Source of the DNA: Mikania micrantha
Lineage: Eukaryota > Streptophyta > Magnoliopsida > Asterales > Asteraceae
Direction of reading: 5' to 3'
Length of the DNA stretch: 64,000 bases
Assembly (NCBI GenBank): GCA_009363875.1
Contig: CM018683.1
Span: 41,996,804-42,060,803, forward strand
Made by a program: the position numbers and the translations under genes. Shown piece after piece: positions 31,360 through 43,544 of this stretch; position 1 is the first letter of the stretch; each line of letters begins with the position of its first letter. Under the pieces are notes generated by a model, which saw only the letters and a list, made by a program, of their open reading frames with translations, did not search any database and was not told the DNA's origin.

Positions 31360-32351
31360 TTATTCGTCAGGGAAGAAACGTGTCTTATAAAACTGATCTG
31401 CCATTACGTGACGGAATTTCATACAGTGTTCTTCAATACCTCCTTCCATCGTCAAGGTCTTCTTATGCACCAGATTTTGCATTAGCATACACAAAAAAAC
31501 ACCCGAGTCCTTACCTAGACAACTTCCGTTCTTTGGCAGATAGTTGTCATTAATGTGTTGCGTCTTTAGGTATATATTTCTCTTGAGGTTTGTAGGGTCC
31601 ATGAATAACACGTCTCCAATATCTAACTGCATCTAACAACTTATCAAAAAACATGTCAAACTTTTGCAATACTCCATAATGAATCAAACACCCATAATGT
31701 TTCGAGTATTTGTGGTTACACCAGTATTAAGTCAACTCCATTGTACATAAATTGATTTGTAAAGTAGCCAGTCCTTAATAGCCTGAACATAAATTGGAAT
31801 ATAAATGTATTGAACCTCCCAAAATGGAGGATTCAATTCATTCATTCTGTTGGCATATTTCGAACCAAACTTTGTTTTATAATCATACATTTCTGAATGA
31901 AACTGTGTGGTAGAATTGTCCAGTCAAATTCGGTAGAGGGATTTTTTCTTTTATCAGCACCTCTTATAAACATCATCCATCGAACCCAACCTTAAATATG
32001 CTGCGAAATACATTAAAAATGCTTACAAAAACATTTCAATTATTAAATAAATAAATAAATAAATAGATTTATTTCTTACGATCGAATAAAGACGACCGTC
32101 ATTCAAATATCCCAACAGAACTCCCCAAAAGTCGGTATGAAGCTTGTTTAGTCCTAAGATACTAGAATAGCAATATGGGGCACCCCATTATTATTAAACT
32201 CAGTAGCATCCCAGGACAACGTATGAGACTCATTCTTATCTTGTGCATCTTCCATAGGAACCTTTGAAGCTTCATCCATAAGGACTTTTGTAACATCATT
32301 CATGGTTGTTTTTGGGACACCAGATGATGATGCAGGGTGCTTCGAACTCAA
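31360..32351 (-). pseudogene. Ulp1-like (C48) protease, copy 2, Cys-to-Ser
   Basis: The C-terminal exon (31632-31360) ends in a typical C48 tail: KNGSCLGKDSGVFLCMLM, then MKFRHVMADQFYKTRFFP. The nucleophile Cys of DCGV is Ser (DSGV), as in copy 1. Upstream on the minus strand, LNPPFWEVQYIYIPIYV and IKDWLLYK match the strand leading to the catalytic His, but the HW pair is not evident. An N-terminal exon (32351-32090) ends in a GT donor. Stops and frame changes between pieces mark a pseudogene. It is in the same orientation as, and downstream of, the MURA transposase, as in Ulp1-carrying MULEs. Confidence 0.55.
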
Positions 32352-32399
32352 TCACCTCCATTTATTAGGAACCCAACTTAGTGAATTTTTGGTTGGCTG

Positions 32400-32710
32400 G
32401 GAATGATATTGTTCATCGTCAACTACGGTTTTTCACGTGGGTTTGACATTGTTTAAGAAAGAAAAGCAAAACGGTGTTGTTGGAATGAGAAGGACTTATT
32501 TCTTGGACATATTTTAAGGAGAACTTGCATCTATATATAGCATAATGAGTGAGTTCGGCATTTATTTCTTGGACATCATTTAAGAAGAACTTGCAGTGCC
32601 TTTAGTCACTAGCATTAAATGTAGACAAAACTTGTAAAATAACATAATTAAATAAACAATATATAAAATTCGGAAATCTAATTAAAATAGCAAACATAAA
32701 CAATACATCA
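32400..32710. other. Spacer between Ulp1-like copy 2 and the MURA gene
   Basis: It contains two copies of TATTTCTTGGACAT..TTTAAG(G/A)AGAACTTGCA (about 32498 and 32562) and CTATATATAGC (32531-32541), a possible TATA box. No coding sequence is seen. Confidence 0.4.
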
Positions 32711-35263
32711 TCATAAAATAGCATAATTAAACAAGACATCATTATTGTCCTTGGGACATGTGTTGATGGTATGACCAGGTTCTCTGCATAACCCACACAA
32801 CCGAGGCCTACGTTCTTTAGCATAATGAGTATCCATCTCGTTGTGTATTTTTCTAGCGCGTCTCCTGCCTCGTGACACCGTTATTCTTGATGTATCTCCT
32901 CGTATTCTCCAACCTGGTTCTCTCCAATGAGCGCAGTGGGCGAGTGGATAAAAGTGAGCACTGTATTGTGCTTGATACGTACTAGTATGGAATCTATTAT
33001 TGACAATGTCATGTGGTTTTTCACCCCTCCAAAGACAAACCGCGATAGCATGCGAACATGGAAATCTGTTAATTTGCCACTTACAACATGTGCATGTTTT
33101 CTTACGGCATTCAACCGTATAATCATTTTCCCCATCTTCGTTTGTTTGAAGCCTAAAAATAACCCTGTACCTTGCCTCAATTTGATCAAAAAGAAATACT
33201 TGGTGTTCTTTTGAATGACTATCCCGATGATTAAAGAATCGCCACATACGAGGAGGTAAAACTGTATGACAACTCATTGCAATCTCTGTGTGCTTTACAT
33301 ATTGAGCTACGTCTCTTTGAAAGGTAAAGTCAATACATGCCTTTATGGGTAGCAATCTAGCTTCACGTAACACATTGTTTAAGCTTTCAGATATATTAGT
33401 CGTTAGATTACCCCATCGACGTCTTCTTTCATCAAACACCACAATCCACTTTGATTTTTCAATATTGTTCAAATACTGCCATGCCTCTTCACTTATACCC
33501 TTCATTTCCCTCTTCGCCAACCGGTATTTTCTCCGTTGTGTTGTGCTACCAATAGCCCAACATAACCTTTTCAAGTTGACACTCTTAAAATTCTTCATAA
33601 AGTTTCTTCGAATATGACGAAGACAATAACGATGATAAGCTTTGGGCTCCCTCCAATCTTCAAAATTCTCCATTACGTTTACTATTCCTTTATGTCGATC
33701 CGAGATAACACACAACTTGCCCATGCTGTTACTTCTAACATGTTGATGAAATTGTTGGAAGAACCAACCCCAGCTTTCATTTGTTTCTTCATCAACGATT
33801 GCGTATGCCACAGGCAATATGTAATTGTTATCATTTTTTGAAACAACATTCAAAAGCTTACCTCTGTATGATCCTTTATGATGAGTACCATCAACAGATA
33901 TTACAGGTTGGTAGAGATGAAATGCTTTAATACATGGCCCGAATGCCCAAAAAACATATTTAAACACAACACATTCCGGTGTACTATGTGGATGATGGAA
34001 CCATGTTACTATAGTACCATCATTTGAGGCATCCAATCCTTCTACATACTTTGGCAACTCATTGAAGTTGCTCTCCCAATTACCATGAATTCTCTCAATA
34101 GCAATTCTTCGTGCTGTCCACGCCTTGGAATATGTAATATCAACCTTAAGTTTCTCTTTTATGTAAGCGCGAATCTGTTTTACTGGAAATGATATATCTT
34201 CATGAATTTGGGGGAAAATATGTGCAACATCTTTGGATCTTAAAGCTCGGTTATTGTTTCGAATAACAGTTGAGTAGTAGCTATGAGCACCAGTCCATAT
34301 GGTGATTCTCCACATGTGATGATTTCTTCTTTTTAAAGCAGTTACACGCCACCGACACAAAGGAGTCTGTTGAACATGGACTGAATCCTTTTGTGGCTGT
34401 GTAGTTTTGCATCTAGCTTTCCATAAAGATGGTTTGCTATCTGCAACGTAGATCTCCCTATTACAACCATCATTCCATCTTCTGACCGCATACATGACAT
34501 CATTTTTGAATTAAAATACATGCCAAGACGAATTTTGTTGGAATCTTCATTTCATATGTCCATATGATCTTCGTCATCAAAATCGGGAAGAACATAATCG
34601 TCTGACTTCTCTATAGGCTCATTGAGATCAAATGATTGAGTGAATCCTTGATAAACGCCTGAGTTATACTGGTCTGAGGATAGAGGGACTGGATCTTCGC
34701 CTTCTGACTCGTCGTTGGAGGGGGGAATTCACTTTCTTCACTCTCATTGGTCATATGACCTTTAGAGTGCTCAAAACCATCGCTTTCGTAATGTTCATTA
34801 GCCTGTTGATATAATAATGCAACACCAACCTCCATATTGTTGTATTGTAGAGCTGTTGTATTATCGACACCACCAGCATAAGAACTGGAAAAACCTCGTA
34901 GGAGTCCATACAACTACTATGTTGAGATAGAATAAATGATTGCCAGTTAGCTTTTATATGAGCCATAAAGTTAACTACATTTTCTAATAGAAAATAAAGC
35001 ATGTTCATTCTTTCTTCCCCAACTAAGAAAGAACTTTCACTAATTCCTTGAAATGAGTAATAGAGTAACAAATTCACGTGTGAAGATTCTCTAATAATTT
35101 GAATATGGTTACAGACTTCATCAACTAATTGTTGATAGGTAATTCCGTATCTAATTATAAACGAAGTTGTGAGAGTTTATTCATCATAATCAACAACTTC
35201 GTTTACGTATGAGGTTTCACCATTCCAGTATAATTTAACAAGAAATGGTTGAAAAGAAGACAT
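32711..35263 (-). pseudogene. Mutator-like (MURA) transposase; catalytic core open, N-terminus broken
   Basis: The core ORF (34495-32711, 594 residues) is uninterrupted. The MULE domain has D in VISVDGTHHKG (residue 202), D in VISDRHKG (266) and E in NISESLNN (370), the DDE triad. A SWIM zinc finger (CTC..FPCSH, residues 468-482) and a CCHC knuckle (CGLCREPGHTINTC, 567-580) follow. N-terminal sequence runs back to an ATG at 35263 (MSSFQPFLVKLYWNG), but with a TAA at 35177, a frameshift in a C-run near 34725, and one in an A-run near 34507. The N-terminal part holds an acidic stretch and FDLNEP. MURA cuts and moves the element at its terminal inverted repeats. No convincing TIR pair was found. 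Confidence 0.85.
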
Positions 35264-35279
35264 CGTTTTAGAGTTGAAA

Positions 35280-35640
35280 ATGATGGAACACAAATGATAT
35301 TTAGAGTAATATTACTTTGGAGAAATATTTGATGTTAAATGATGTGATTATGAACATATATATAGGCAATAAGAACATCACACAACACATACAATATAAA
35401 GTGTTGTACGATTTTGAATTCAATTTTAAAAGTAAAGTAAAAGTATATAAATTATATAGTCTGTATGTTCATAAATTATATGGTCAGAAAGGGTATAAAT
35501 AATATTATTAGTTTAATGTCAATTAAAAGGTATAAAAATATGTGATAAAATTATTTTAATTGTGTTAAATTATGAATAATGCCAATTAAAAATAAAATAA
35601 TACTGTACGATTTTAAAAAATATAATAATACAATGTAAAA
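35280..35640. other. AT-rich 5' flank of the MURA gene
   Basis: Low-complexity A/T sequence with no recognised gene. It would contain the transposase promoter on the minus strand. Confidence 0.4.
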
Positions 35641-36015
35641 TTATTTGTATGTTTTGTGTTTTTTTTAATTGAGTAAAACATGGGAAACAAAATTAATGGA
35701 CGGGTTGAGTCGTACCACGAAAATTATTAAGTGTTGGTAGGTGAGGGTATTTCCTCTACTTGTACGTTTTTTTTTCTGCTATAATAGCTTGAACTGCATA
35801 AAACGTGGGAAAAAATTAATGGATAGGGTTGAGTCGTACCACGAAAATTAGTAAATGTTGGTATGTGGGGGTATTTCCTCTACTTGTACATTTTTTGTTT
35901 TGTTTTCTATACTTGTGCATAAAACATGAGAAACAAAATTCATGGTCAGGGTTAAGTCGTACACGAAAATTATTAAATGTTGGTAGGTGGGGGTTTTTCC
36001 GCTACTTGTACCACC
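35640..36015 (+). repeat. Three tandem ~124-bp units
   Basis: GTCGTACCACGAAAATTA(T/G)TAA, then GTTGGTAGGTGRGGGTATTTCC and TCTACTTGTAC, recurs at 35709, 35833 and 35956, each followed by a T-run and CATAAAACRTGRGAAA. Spacing is 123-124 bp. Such subterminal repeats are common in MULEs. Position upstream of MURA fits, but this is inference. Confidence 0.8.
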
Positions 36016-36154
36016 GGAAGATGCATAAATATCATCACGTTTAGAAGATGGTTTGTGGGTTAATCGATTAAAGTGTACCCTTCCGGTGCTTGTACCGCTA
36101 GATGTACTTAGAAGATGGTTTGTGGCTTGATTATGGGGATTATGGACTTTTGAT

Positions 36155-36275
36155 GACTTCCGCCACCTCAAGTAGCGGAATAGGGCTTAGGTGGCATCTT
36201 TGAACCGAATACGTATGAAAAGAATGCCATGTCAAACACCACATCACCATCATCCGCTACCTCAAGTAGCGGAAC
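36155..36275. repeat. Two short hairpins, CCGCTACCTCAAGTAGCGG type
   Basis: TCCGCTACCTCAAGTAGCGGA (36253-36273) is an 8-bp perfect stem with a 5-base loop. TTCCGCCACCTCAAGTAGCGG (36159-36179) is the same with one mismatch. They sit 94 bases apart in the same orientation. Confidence 0.75.
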
Positions 36276-36426
36276 ACCCACTTTCAAAAAACCAACCCAA
36301 AGCCACCTAAAAACCATACATGTGCACATAAACAACCTATTTCAAAAAAAAAAAAAACGATCCGCTTCAAATCTCACAATGAGTTTACGTATCAATGACG
36401 TAGCTGATACCGGGATTTACATAAAA

Positions 36427-36470
36427 CTAGGTTTTTCCCCGCCGCGCGTTGCGCCATGTTATCGCAACAC
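36427..36470 (-). mobile_element. Helitron-type 3' terminus (hairpin plus CTAG)
   Basis: The minus strand reads GGCGCAACGCGCGGCGGGG, a GC hairpin, then AAAAACCTAG followed by T. A GC-rich hairpin about 10 bases before CTRR and a following T is the Helitron 3' rule. The matching TC 5' end was not found at higher coordinates, so the element is truncated or unresolved. Confidence 0.5.
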
Positions 36471-36795
36471 GATCCTGATAATGAGTATTGTATATCATTT
36501 GCAGAAGTATAAGTTACATAGCAAAATCAAATCTTTCATCACAAACTCTATACTAATTTCTCGTTAAAAAATAAAAGCATACAAAATCAATAAAAATATG
36601 TTACGAAAATAATAGAAAAATTATTCACAAAATCCTTCTCACTGGCAACCAATTGGCTGAAATAAAAAAAAACTAAAATCTCTAAACAAACATATATTTT
36701 TCATGGAAACAAATAAATCACCGTTATCTCCTTCAAACACTGCTGAAACCTAGAAAGAACCACATTTTTTCACTATAGTTTTCATACTATTTAAT

Positions 36796-36826
<31 letters not shown>

Positions 36827-36849
36827 TTATATTATATTGAAATAGTATA

Positions 36850-37035
36850 TGTATATATATTAATTAATTACCGTTTCAATATTAAATATATATAGTTACT
36901 ATTCCTCCTAATTGCATTTTAATTATATAGGATAATATATATTAATTAATTAAATTAATTAATTACCGTTTCAATATCAAATATATATAGTTACTGTTCC
37001 TCCCGTTGCATTTTAATTATAAGGATAATACCATA
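36850..37035 (+). repeat. Direct duplication of ~96 bp upstream of the F-box gene
   Basis: ACCGTTTCAATATTAAATAT, then ATATAGTTACTRTTCCTCC, TTGCATTTTAATTAT and AGGATAATA, occurs at about 36870 and again at 36965. Both lie within 200 bases of the start codon, so they form part of the proximal promoter or 5' UTR. Confidence 0.75.
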
Positions 37036-37065
37036 AAATTGAAACGCAAGTGCTTCTAAACGCCG

Positions 37066-37421
37066 ATGGCCGGTGTGAACCACCGTGGAGAAGAAGAAAT
37101 CGAATCAGGGTGGGCCGATTTGACGCACGAGTGCCTTCTCAACATCCTCACCCGCCTCACCCTTCAGGATCGATGGCTAGGACCCATGCTTGTATGCAAG
37201 TCATGGATGCAGGCCTCCAAGGATCCATCTCTACACTCCGTATTCGATCTCGAATCCTTCTTTAAATCGCGTCCTTCTGAATCATCTCGTTGGTGGAATC
37301 CTGATTTCGAGAGGAAAATCGATAACATGCTCCGATCTGTCGTCGATTGGAGTGACGGAGGTCTCGCTGAAATTAGGGTTAGGCATTGCTCCGATCGTTC
37401 ACTTTTTCTTGTTGCGCAACG
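37066..37421 (+). CDS. SKIP1: F-box protein SKIP1-like, exon 1
   Basis: The ATG at 37066 starts MAGVNHRGEEEIESGW. The F-box (about residues 15-60) has LTHECLLNILTRL, RWLGPMLVCKSWMQA and DPSLHSVFDLE. F-box proteins bind ASK/SKP1 and hand substrates to the SCF ubiquitin ligase. SKIP1 was named as an SKP1-interacting partner in Arabidopsis, and the match in wording and length is strong throughout. The exon ends at 37421 in GCGCAACG|GTAAG after two bases of an Arg codon, completed by exon 2. The joined protein is about 309 residues, close to the family norm of roughly 300. No lesion is seen. Confidence 0.9.
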
Positions 37422-38329
37422 GTAAGAATCCTTTCCTTAATCATGATTTATTCCTCTTTTTTTTTATTCGTTTGTTTAGGCTTGGGTTTGTTTGCGATCC
37501 TTTTTATGCGATTTGGATGGTCAAAAATTAAAAATTAGGGATTTATTTTCAGAGAAATTTAGGGAATTATTTTTAGATTGATTCACTTTGGCATCGAATA
37601 ATTATGAGTCAGGTATCTGTGATGATAATATCTGAAAACCATGTCTTAATTAGGAGGCGACATGCACTTCTCATATCCAGAAACTGAATAATAATGAATG
37701 GCTGCATATATCTGTCCATCTTTCTTCTGGCACTTAAACTGCTAGATGATGTGAACAATAAAATTGAGTGAATGTAAGACAAAGCTTTTGCAAAAGTAAT
37801 ATAGGAGTAAGAAATCTTTACTATTTCTAACCTTTAGTTTCAAATTAATTGAATGAATCGTATTAAATAAAAAACTTGAGTCAAACTTACAATAATAGGA
37901 AATATTTCTAACCCATGAACTACTTATTGATGCACTTTCAAATAATCATCCTCTATCTTGCGTTAATTGTTATCATAAAATGTTAATTTGTTGCACCCTT
38001 GTATGATTGAACTTCTTCATCCTAGTCATCCTTAGTACATTTTATTGTCTGGTAGCTGGAAGAAAAACAAAATAAACAATTCTTTGTATATTAAAGTATC
38101 AAACAAAATGATGGCCCCTTTCTTCATAATCATAAACATGCTTTTAAGAAACCAAAAACAAAATGAGATTGTGATATGTTGTCATAAAGCCATATGCAAG
38201 AGCACGTATATGGACGTAATTGTTACTATTTTGAATGCAATCATAATTTATTAATAATGCATATTCATATAAATAAACATGCTATGATCATAAGATGGTA
38301 TTGATAGTATGATTTTACATTTATATTAT

Positions 38330-38765
38330 AGGGTCTGTTTGGTATGGGATCATCAAATGGGTGAGGGTATGTAATGGATGAGAGAATAAAATGGTCAAAA
38401 GAAAGAGATTGATCATTACCATTCTATTATCATGTTTGATTACCCAATGAGAATTAAATGAATCTTTATTTTGTTTTGTTTAGTAGACAAGTGAAGACTA
38501 AGGAATGAAATACAATTCTTGAAAGATAAAATATTTATAGCTAATAATTTATCTTAGGGGATGGATCATGGGTCGAGGCATGTGTTGGTTCATGGTTCAT
38601 GCCATAAATTAGAAAAAAAAATTCATTCCTTGATGGAATAAGAAGAGAACACCCTCTGCAAGGAATGAAATTCATTATAAAGAAACAAAAATCATTTGAA
38701 GGGAATCACTATCGTTATAAAATAGTCCATTTTATTCCAACGTCATTAACAAACATGTTTTATGT
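38330..38765. mobile_element. MITE-like element with GTCTGTTTGGTATG ends (hAT type)
   Basis: The left end GGTCTGTTTGGTATGGGAT and the right end CATTAACAAACATG are imperfect inverted repeats. The interior is rich in GGAATGAAAT / ATTCATTCC words, as in many dicot hAT MITEs. Exact ends and the 8-bp duplication were not established. Confidence 0.4.
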
Positions 38766-38939
38766 TTTGGTCCTGCACAATGGTCTATCCCGTTCTTGAT
38801 TTCGCATTGCATTTATATATATCATAGACTACCTAAATAACGTGAATGATATACTGATACGTCTCTAGATCCCTTGGACGTTTATGCTCGGAAATGTTTC
38901 AAGAAAAGTCAGCAAATGGGAGAAAAATTAGAACTGAGT

Positions 38940-40240
38940 ACACCAACCGGTTCCTAGTTTATTTTTTTTATATTCGAAAAAAAAAATTATGCATCCATAA
39001 ATACCAAAAAAATACTTAATAACATAAATAAATACAAAAAAATAATAATATTCAAAAAAATGCATTATTAATTATAATAGATTTACAATAAATAACATAA
39101 AAATAAAAATTAGATAAATAAATACTAAAAAATAACATAGATACATTTCTTTTTATTATAATTATTTCAAATACAAAAGACATACAAAAGAATAAAAATA
39201 TACAAAAAAAAAGTCGGTTGGAATCCTATTGCGTTTGCGTGCGTTTACGAGTACGAGTATGAGCTTCTTATGCAAGTTCTTCGTCAGATATGTCGGGAGA
39301 TAATCCTTCCTCCACCTCCTCTTTGTGTACCCTTGCTTCAACTGTGATTTCATCTTCGAGATTTGTTATGTTTTGAATTCGATCGATCGCGTCCAAGGTA
39401 ATCTTTTATGTAAACACACATCTATACTGATTCCGGAGTAAATCTTGTTCTTCGTAAAGATAATGCCCTGCCACTAAGTGAAAATGCAAATTCCGAAGCT
39501 ACTGTAGAAGCTTGGACAGTTAGTAAATCACGGGCCATGGTGGCTAGAATCGGATAATCGGTTAGAAGGTACTGTAAAAGCTTGGACGATTAATAAATCA
39601 CGGGCCTCTTGAATCACGAAGTTTGCCATTCGATCACGAACCTCATCTATGTCGTAGTGAAAAATTCCACCATCGCTACCAATTTGAGTTTGTTGGCTTT
39701 TCGGGTCATTCTTTAACGCCTTTCAAAAAGCATGCTACAATACTTGCGACGAGTCTTTTGAGACCCATCACTCATCTCAACTAAATCCCAGTTACACCAT
39801 ATCCATGTTCCTACTATGCGTAAGAACACGAACAACGGTGTTACAACCTTGACCGACAGAAAATGTAGAATGAGCCATTGTGTAATATAAGAGTATAGTT
39901 GTAATGAAAAAAGCGTAATAAGAACGTATCACGAAACAAAGAGAGTAAAATAACCAAAAATACGTAACGAGAGCTTTTTTTGCTTATAATGTTTGTTTTC
40001 AAGTGTGGAAGTAAACTAAATACAACCATTTATACTAAGTTTAGGACCAAAAAAAAATCAAAAAATTGGCTAGAATTGGCTAGAATTGGGTCCAAATGTC
40101 TAGAAAAATAGTTAGATTGTTCAAACGGGTGAAACCGGTTTGGAACAGGTTTCGGGTAGGAACCGGTTGAAAATTTGAAAATAGGAACCGTGTAGGATTC
40201 ACCGGTTTGTAACGGGTTGGAACCGGTTCTTGCGCATTAC
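38940..40240 (-). mobile_element. hAT-type transposon remnant with ACCGGTT subterminal words
   Basis: It contains a hAT dimerisation-domain fragment (39580-39375). At the right end are several copies of AACCGGTT/ACCGGTTT (about 40133, 40163, 40200, 40220), and one at the left end (38945). Repeated palindromic words near both ends are typical transposase-binding sites of hAT elements. Terminal inverted repeats were not pinned down. Confidence 0.5.
39375..39580 (-). pseudogene. hAT transposase C-terminal dimerisation domain fragment
   Basis: The minus strand reads YPILATMARDLLTVQASTVA, then SEFAFSLSGRALSLRRT and RFTPESV, a stop, MCVYIKDYL. This is the highly conserved hATC block, where SVEMC is expected and a TAG replaces Glu. 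A second, shorter copy of the GTACTGTAAAAGCTTGGACGATTAATAAATCACGGGCC words nearby (39485-39605) suggests local duplication. Confidence 0.75.
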
Positions 40241-40979
40241 GTACAACAAGCATAAAAGCATGCGGGGGCCAATTTTAAGTTTATAAGGCCATGAAAAAAG
40301 CCTGTTGAACAAAAAAAAAAGAAAAGGAAATAGGCCTACTATTAAGAAATGGCGGTAAAAATTATAGGGAATTTACCTTAGAAGTCGAGTAGTCAACAAG
40401 AGAGGTTAAATTGGAAATAGGTCGTATGCGAATTTCATTCTGCTTGGGGTAAAAATTATGTTCCTGTCGCAAAAGGCTCCAGTCTCGACTTCCATTTCTG
40501 GGTCATGCTGCGAATCACATTCCTGGCTCGATGGCTCTGCTCTCCTGTAATCGAGTTTTGTTGCAGTATAACGACGTATGTTGAAATTTGTTGCAGCAGA
40601 GAAAACGGGAGGAGTGCGTTCACAGAGAAAGCAGAGAAAATGGAAGTGACAACTTTTTAGGATTTTAGGGTTTGCCTCCTTTTGTAGTTTTTTTATTTTC
40701 TTTTAACTAAATTACATTTTCATTCATAATGTTATATTTTTTTATCAAATATGACCCTAAACTTTTTCTAATTTGTTCATTTTTTCTTAACTTGATTTTA
40801 TAAGTTTAATGTATTGTATCTATAGCTTGGATAGTTGTACATTAAGTATATCATAGATATTTTCTGCTTCTTTAGGTTGTACGTATAGATTATTATGTAA
40901 TTTATAAATTAAATCGTATATAAACCTTATTTATAGCTATATTTTGGGTAAAGGATGCTAAAAACCTATGGGATGTATA

Positions 40980-43240
40980 AAAAAAACTATATAAACACCT
41001 TGCGGCTCGCGTGCGAAAAGCCCGTCGCTTTTGCGCTTTGCGCCTTGCGCTTCGGTTTAAGACCCTGTCGCTTTTGTGCACTTAGCGCTTTTTAAAACCA
41101 AGTTCGAACCATTGACAAACCGAGTTGCCGTACCGGACTGATTGGGTACATCGCTGAATTGCGAACCGATACATTGCGATCCAGTACGAAATGTGTGGTA
41201 TGTCAAGCAATTTCGGTAACTATGGACTAGGAAATGGAAATATAAGTTTTATACACTTTGAAATAAGGTGCTACTAGTTCCCATTGACTTCATAAGATTA
41301 ATTTTTAAGCATAGTTGTCGAAGGGACAAAGGCTCATATCTGAAACAAAAGAGGTTCATTATTAGAAAGCAATAAAAAAATAATAACAATCTTAAATAAA
41401 AATATGTTTAGTTTAACAATAAAATATAATAATCTGAAAATACAAATTTAAACCAACTTTTTTTGCGCTCTATTTAGTCTTGCTTTTAAAAAAGCATGCC
41501 TCAGGCAAGCCTAGGCATGGGTCAACTTAAGGCTAAGGCGAACTTTAGTACGCATTATGGAGCAACACGAGGCATGTATGTGAAGCAGATGCCTAGGTCA
41601 CTTATCGGGTGAGGCGAGAGGCAATTGGCAAGGTTACTTTTTGTGCACATGTATGCTTTTGTGCTGACAAAATCCAATGAACAATGGACTAATCTGGAGG
41701 GAAAAACTTACATCTGTTGATTGGGCGAATGTGTCAACTAGTTGTGTTGTCAAATGTCCTCAGGCAAGCACCTAGGCACTGAGAAAAAAAACAAGCCCAG
41801 CAAAATTATTTTTGGAGGAATGAGGCGCAGATAAGGGCTGTTTTTTTATAAAAGCCACAATAAGCGATGGATTTTGTTGTAGGCGCAAGGCACAAAGGTG
41901 CAGGCATTTAGAAAATAAAAGTGTTATAACCTTTTTTTTTTTTTGATATAATATTTGGTTTTGGTTTTGATTTTGATTTTTTTTTTTTTGATGTTATACC
42001 AAGATAAATACAAAAATTAACAAATACGGCAATAATTATACGCATGCTTTGGATCTGTTTTTGATATTTTAATTTTAGTTTTGATTTTTTTTTTGAGGAT
42101 GAATCTTGAAGCTGATTATACTAAATTTGGTTTTGGTTTTTGAACATTGGTTATTGGTTGTGAACATTCAATATTTGGTATTGGAATTGAAATCTTGGTA
42201 GTAACTATATTATCTTATATTCTAATTATAACATGTTCTATATTATATTTGTGAAAGAATATTAACTCTATGCAAAATATAATTTTATCTTTTTTCCCAC
42301 CTATGTGGGCTTTATTTTTTCCCTTGCTATGGTTTTTTATGCGCCATGCAGTTAGGCCCCGGGGGAGACCTTTGCCCTTATGTGCGTCTAGCCGCCTATT
42401 GCCTTCAACAACATACCTACCCGGTTAAAAAACATCTTAAATATTAATCTAAACTATTAATCTAATATGTTCTTGTTGCGCTTATATTGTTCTTTTAGTG
42501 TTTCGACGTTGCAATTTGTTATGAACTTTCTTTTTGACAAACTATTTTTGATTGCAAACTCTATTGTTGGTCTATATCATAGGCATAATTTTATTCTATT
42601 CTAAAATAGATTTTTTTATTTTAACTATTGTTTTTATGCTAATTATATTGCTATATGATATATAAATATATGTATGTATATGCATATATTGTCATGGTTT
42701 ATAAATAATTATGATTTTTTAAAGTATGTTTGCCTTGCGTACAAAAAGAGGTTTGCATTTTCGCTTCATGGGATCCTGTTGCCTCGGTTCGTCTCACGCT
42801 TTTTAAAGCCAAGCATTTAGTCTTGCCAACCTGCAAACACATTTCCTGTCTTCTTTTACAGAGAAAAGTCGCATCACCATTTAAAGAGAAGACAAAAGAT
42901 ATCTGCTAACATGTACCATCACTTAAACACTCCTTTCTCCCTCTCTCTTCTAACCCTATTTTGCCTCCACCTGCAAACTCCATTTACTCTTTTTAATCAC
43001 AAAAAATTGAAGATTTTATCTATTCTTAAAATATGAACAAAACAGCTGTTGCGAGGAAAGAAGAATGAAAGACAAAAAATAGAAATTCAAGCAGGCGACC
43101 TAGGTGACCTCTCTTGACAAGTCATGCTAGTTTTTGGCACTTTTAAGTGTCTAGACCGCCACAAGGCGCCAAGGCGGTTTGGCCTTGCATAAGCGCCTAG
43201 GCATGCAACTTCAGCACTTTTGACAACTATGGTGTTAAGA
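40980..43240. repeat. Degenerate AGGCG/GCGCCT-rich repeat complex
   Basis: Patches at 40985-41100, 41470-41640, 41760-41900, 42340-42430, 42725-42815 and 43090-43215 are rich in GCGCCTTGCGC, CCTAGGC, AGGCGAGAGGC and AAAGC words in both orientations, separated by A/T-rich sequence. Such self-complementary mosaics are common in dicot introns and probably derive from non-autonomous elements. No ORF is seen. Confidence 0.4.
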
Positions 43241-43544
43241 TATATGTTGATAAAACATATTATTTTTGTACAAATATCATTGTTCACAAGCACAACAATT
43301 ATATCAATTGCAATGTCATAGTTCATAAAGTGCATGAGACATTCCTGCATAGAATTTAGCAGTCTAGCAGATTTACTATAGAAGATCATATCACTCTTAT
43401 AATATCATTATACTTGTTAACTCATCTTATCTTTCTATTAGTATAGTGTTAAATAACGTTTGTTCTAAAATAAAATGGTATCCATGATTTGAATACTCTT
43501 AGTTTGAAATTAATATAAATATTTTGAATTTGCATTAATTTTTT

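Noticed and set aside
36540..36565. TCTATACTAATTTCTCG as a Helitron 5' end
   Set aside because: It is preceded by C rather than A, and it points away from the CTAG end at 36427, so the two cannot belong to one element.
43087..43389. Minus-strand 100-aa ORF in the intron
   Set aside because: It overlaps the AGGCG repeat patch and A/T-rich sequence, with no domain.
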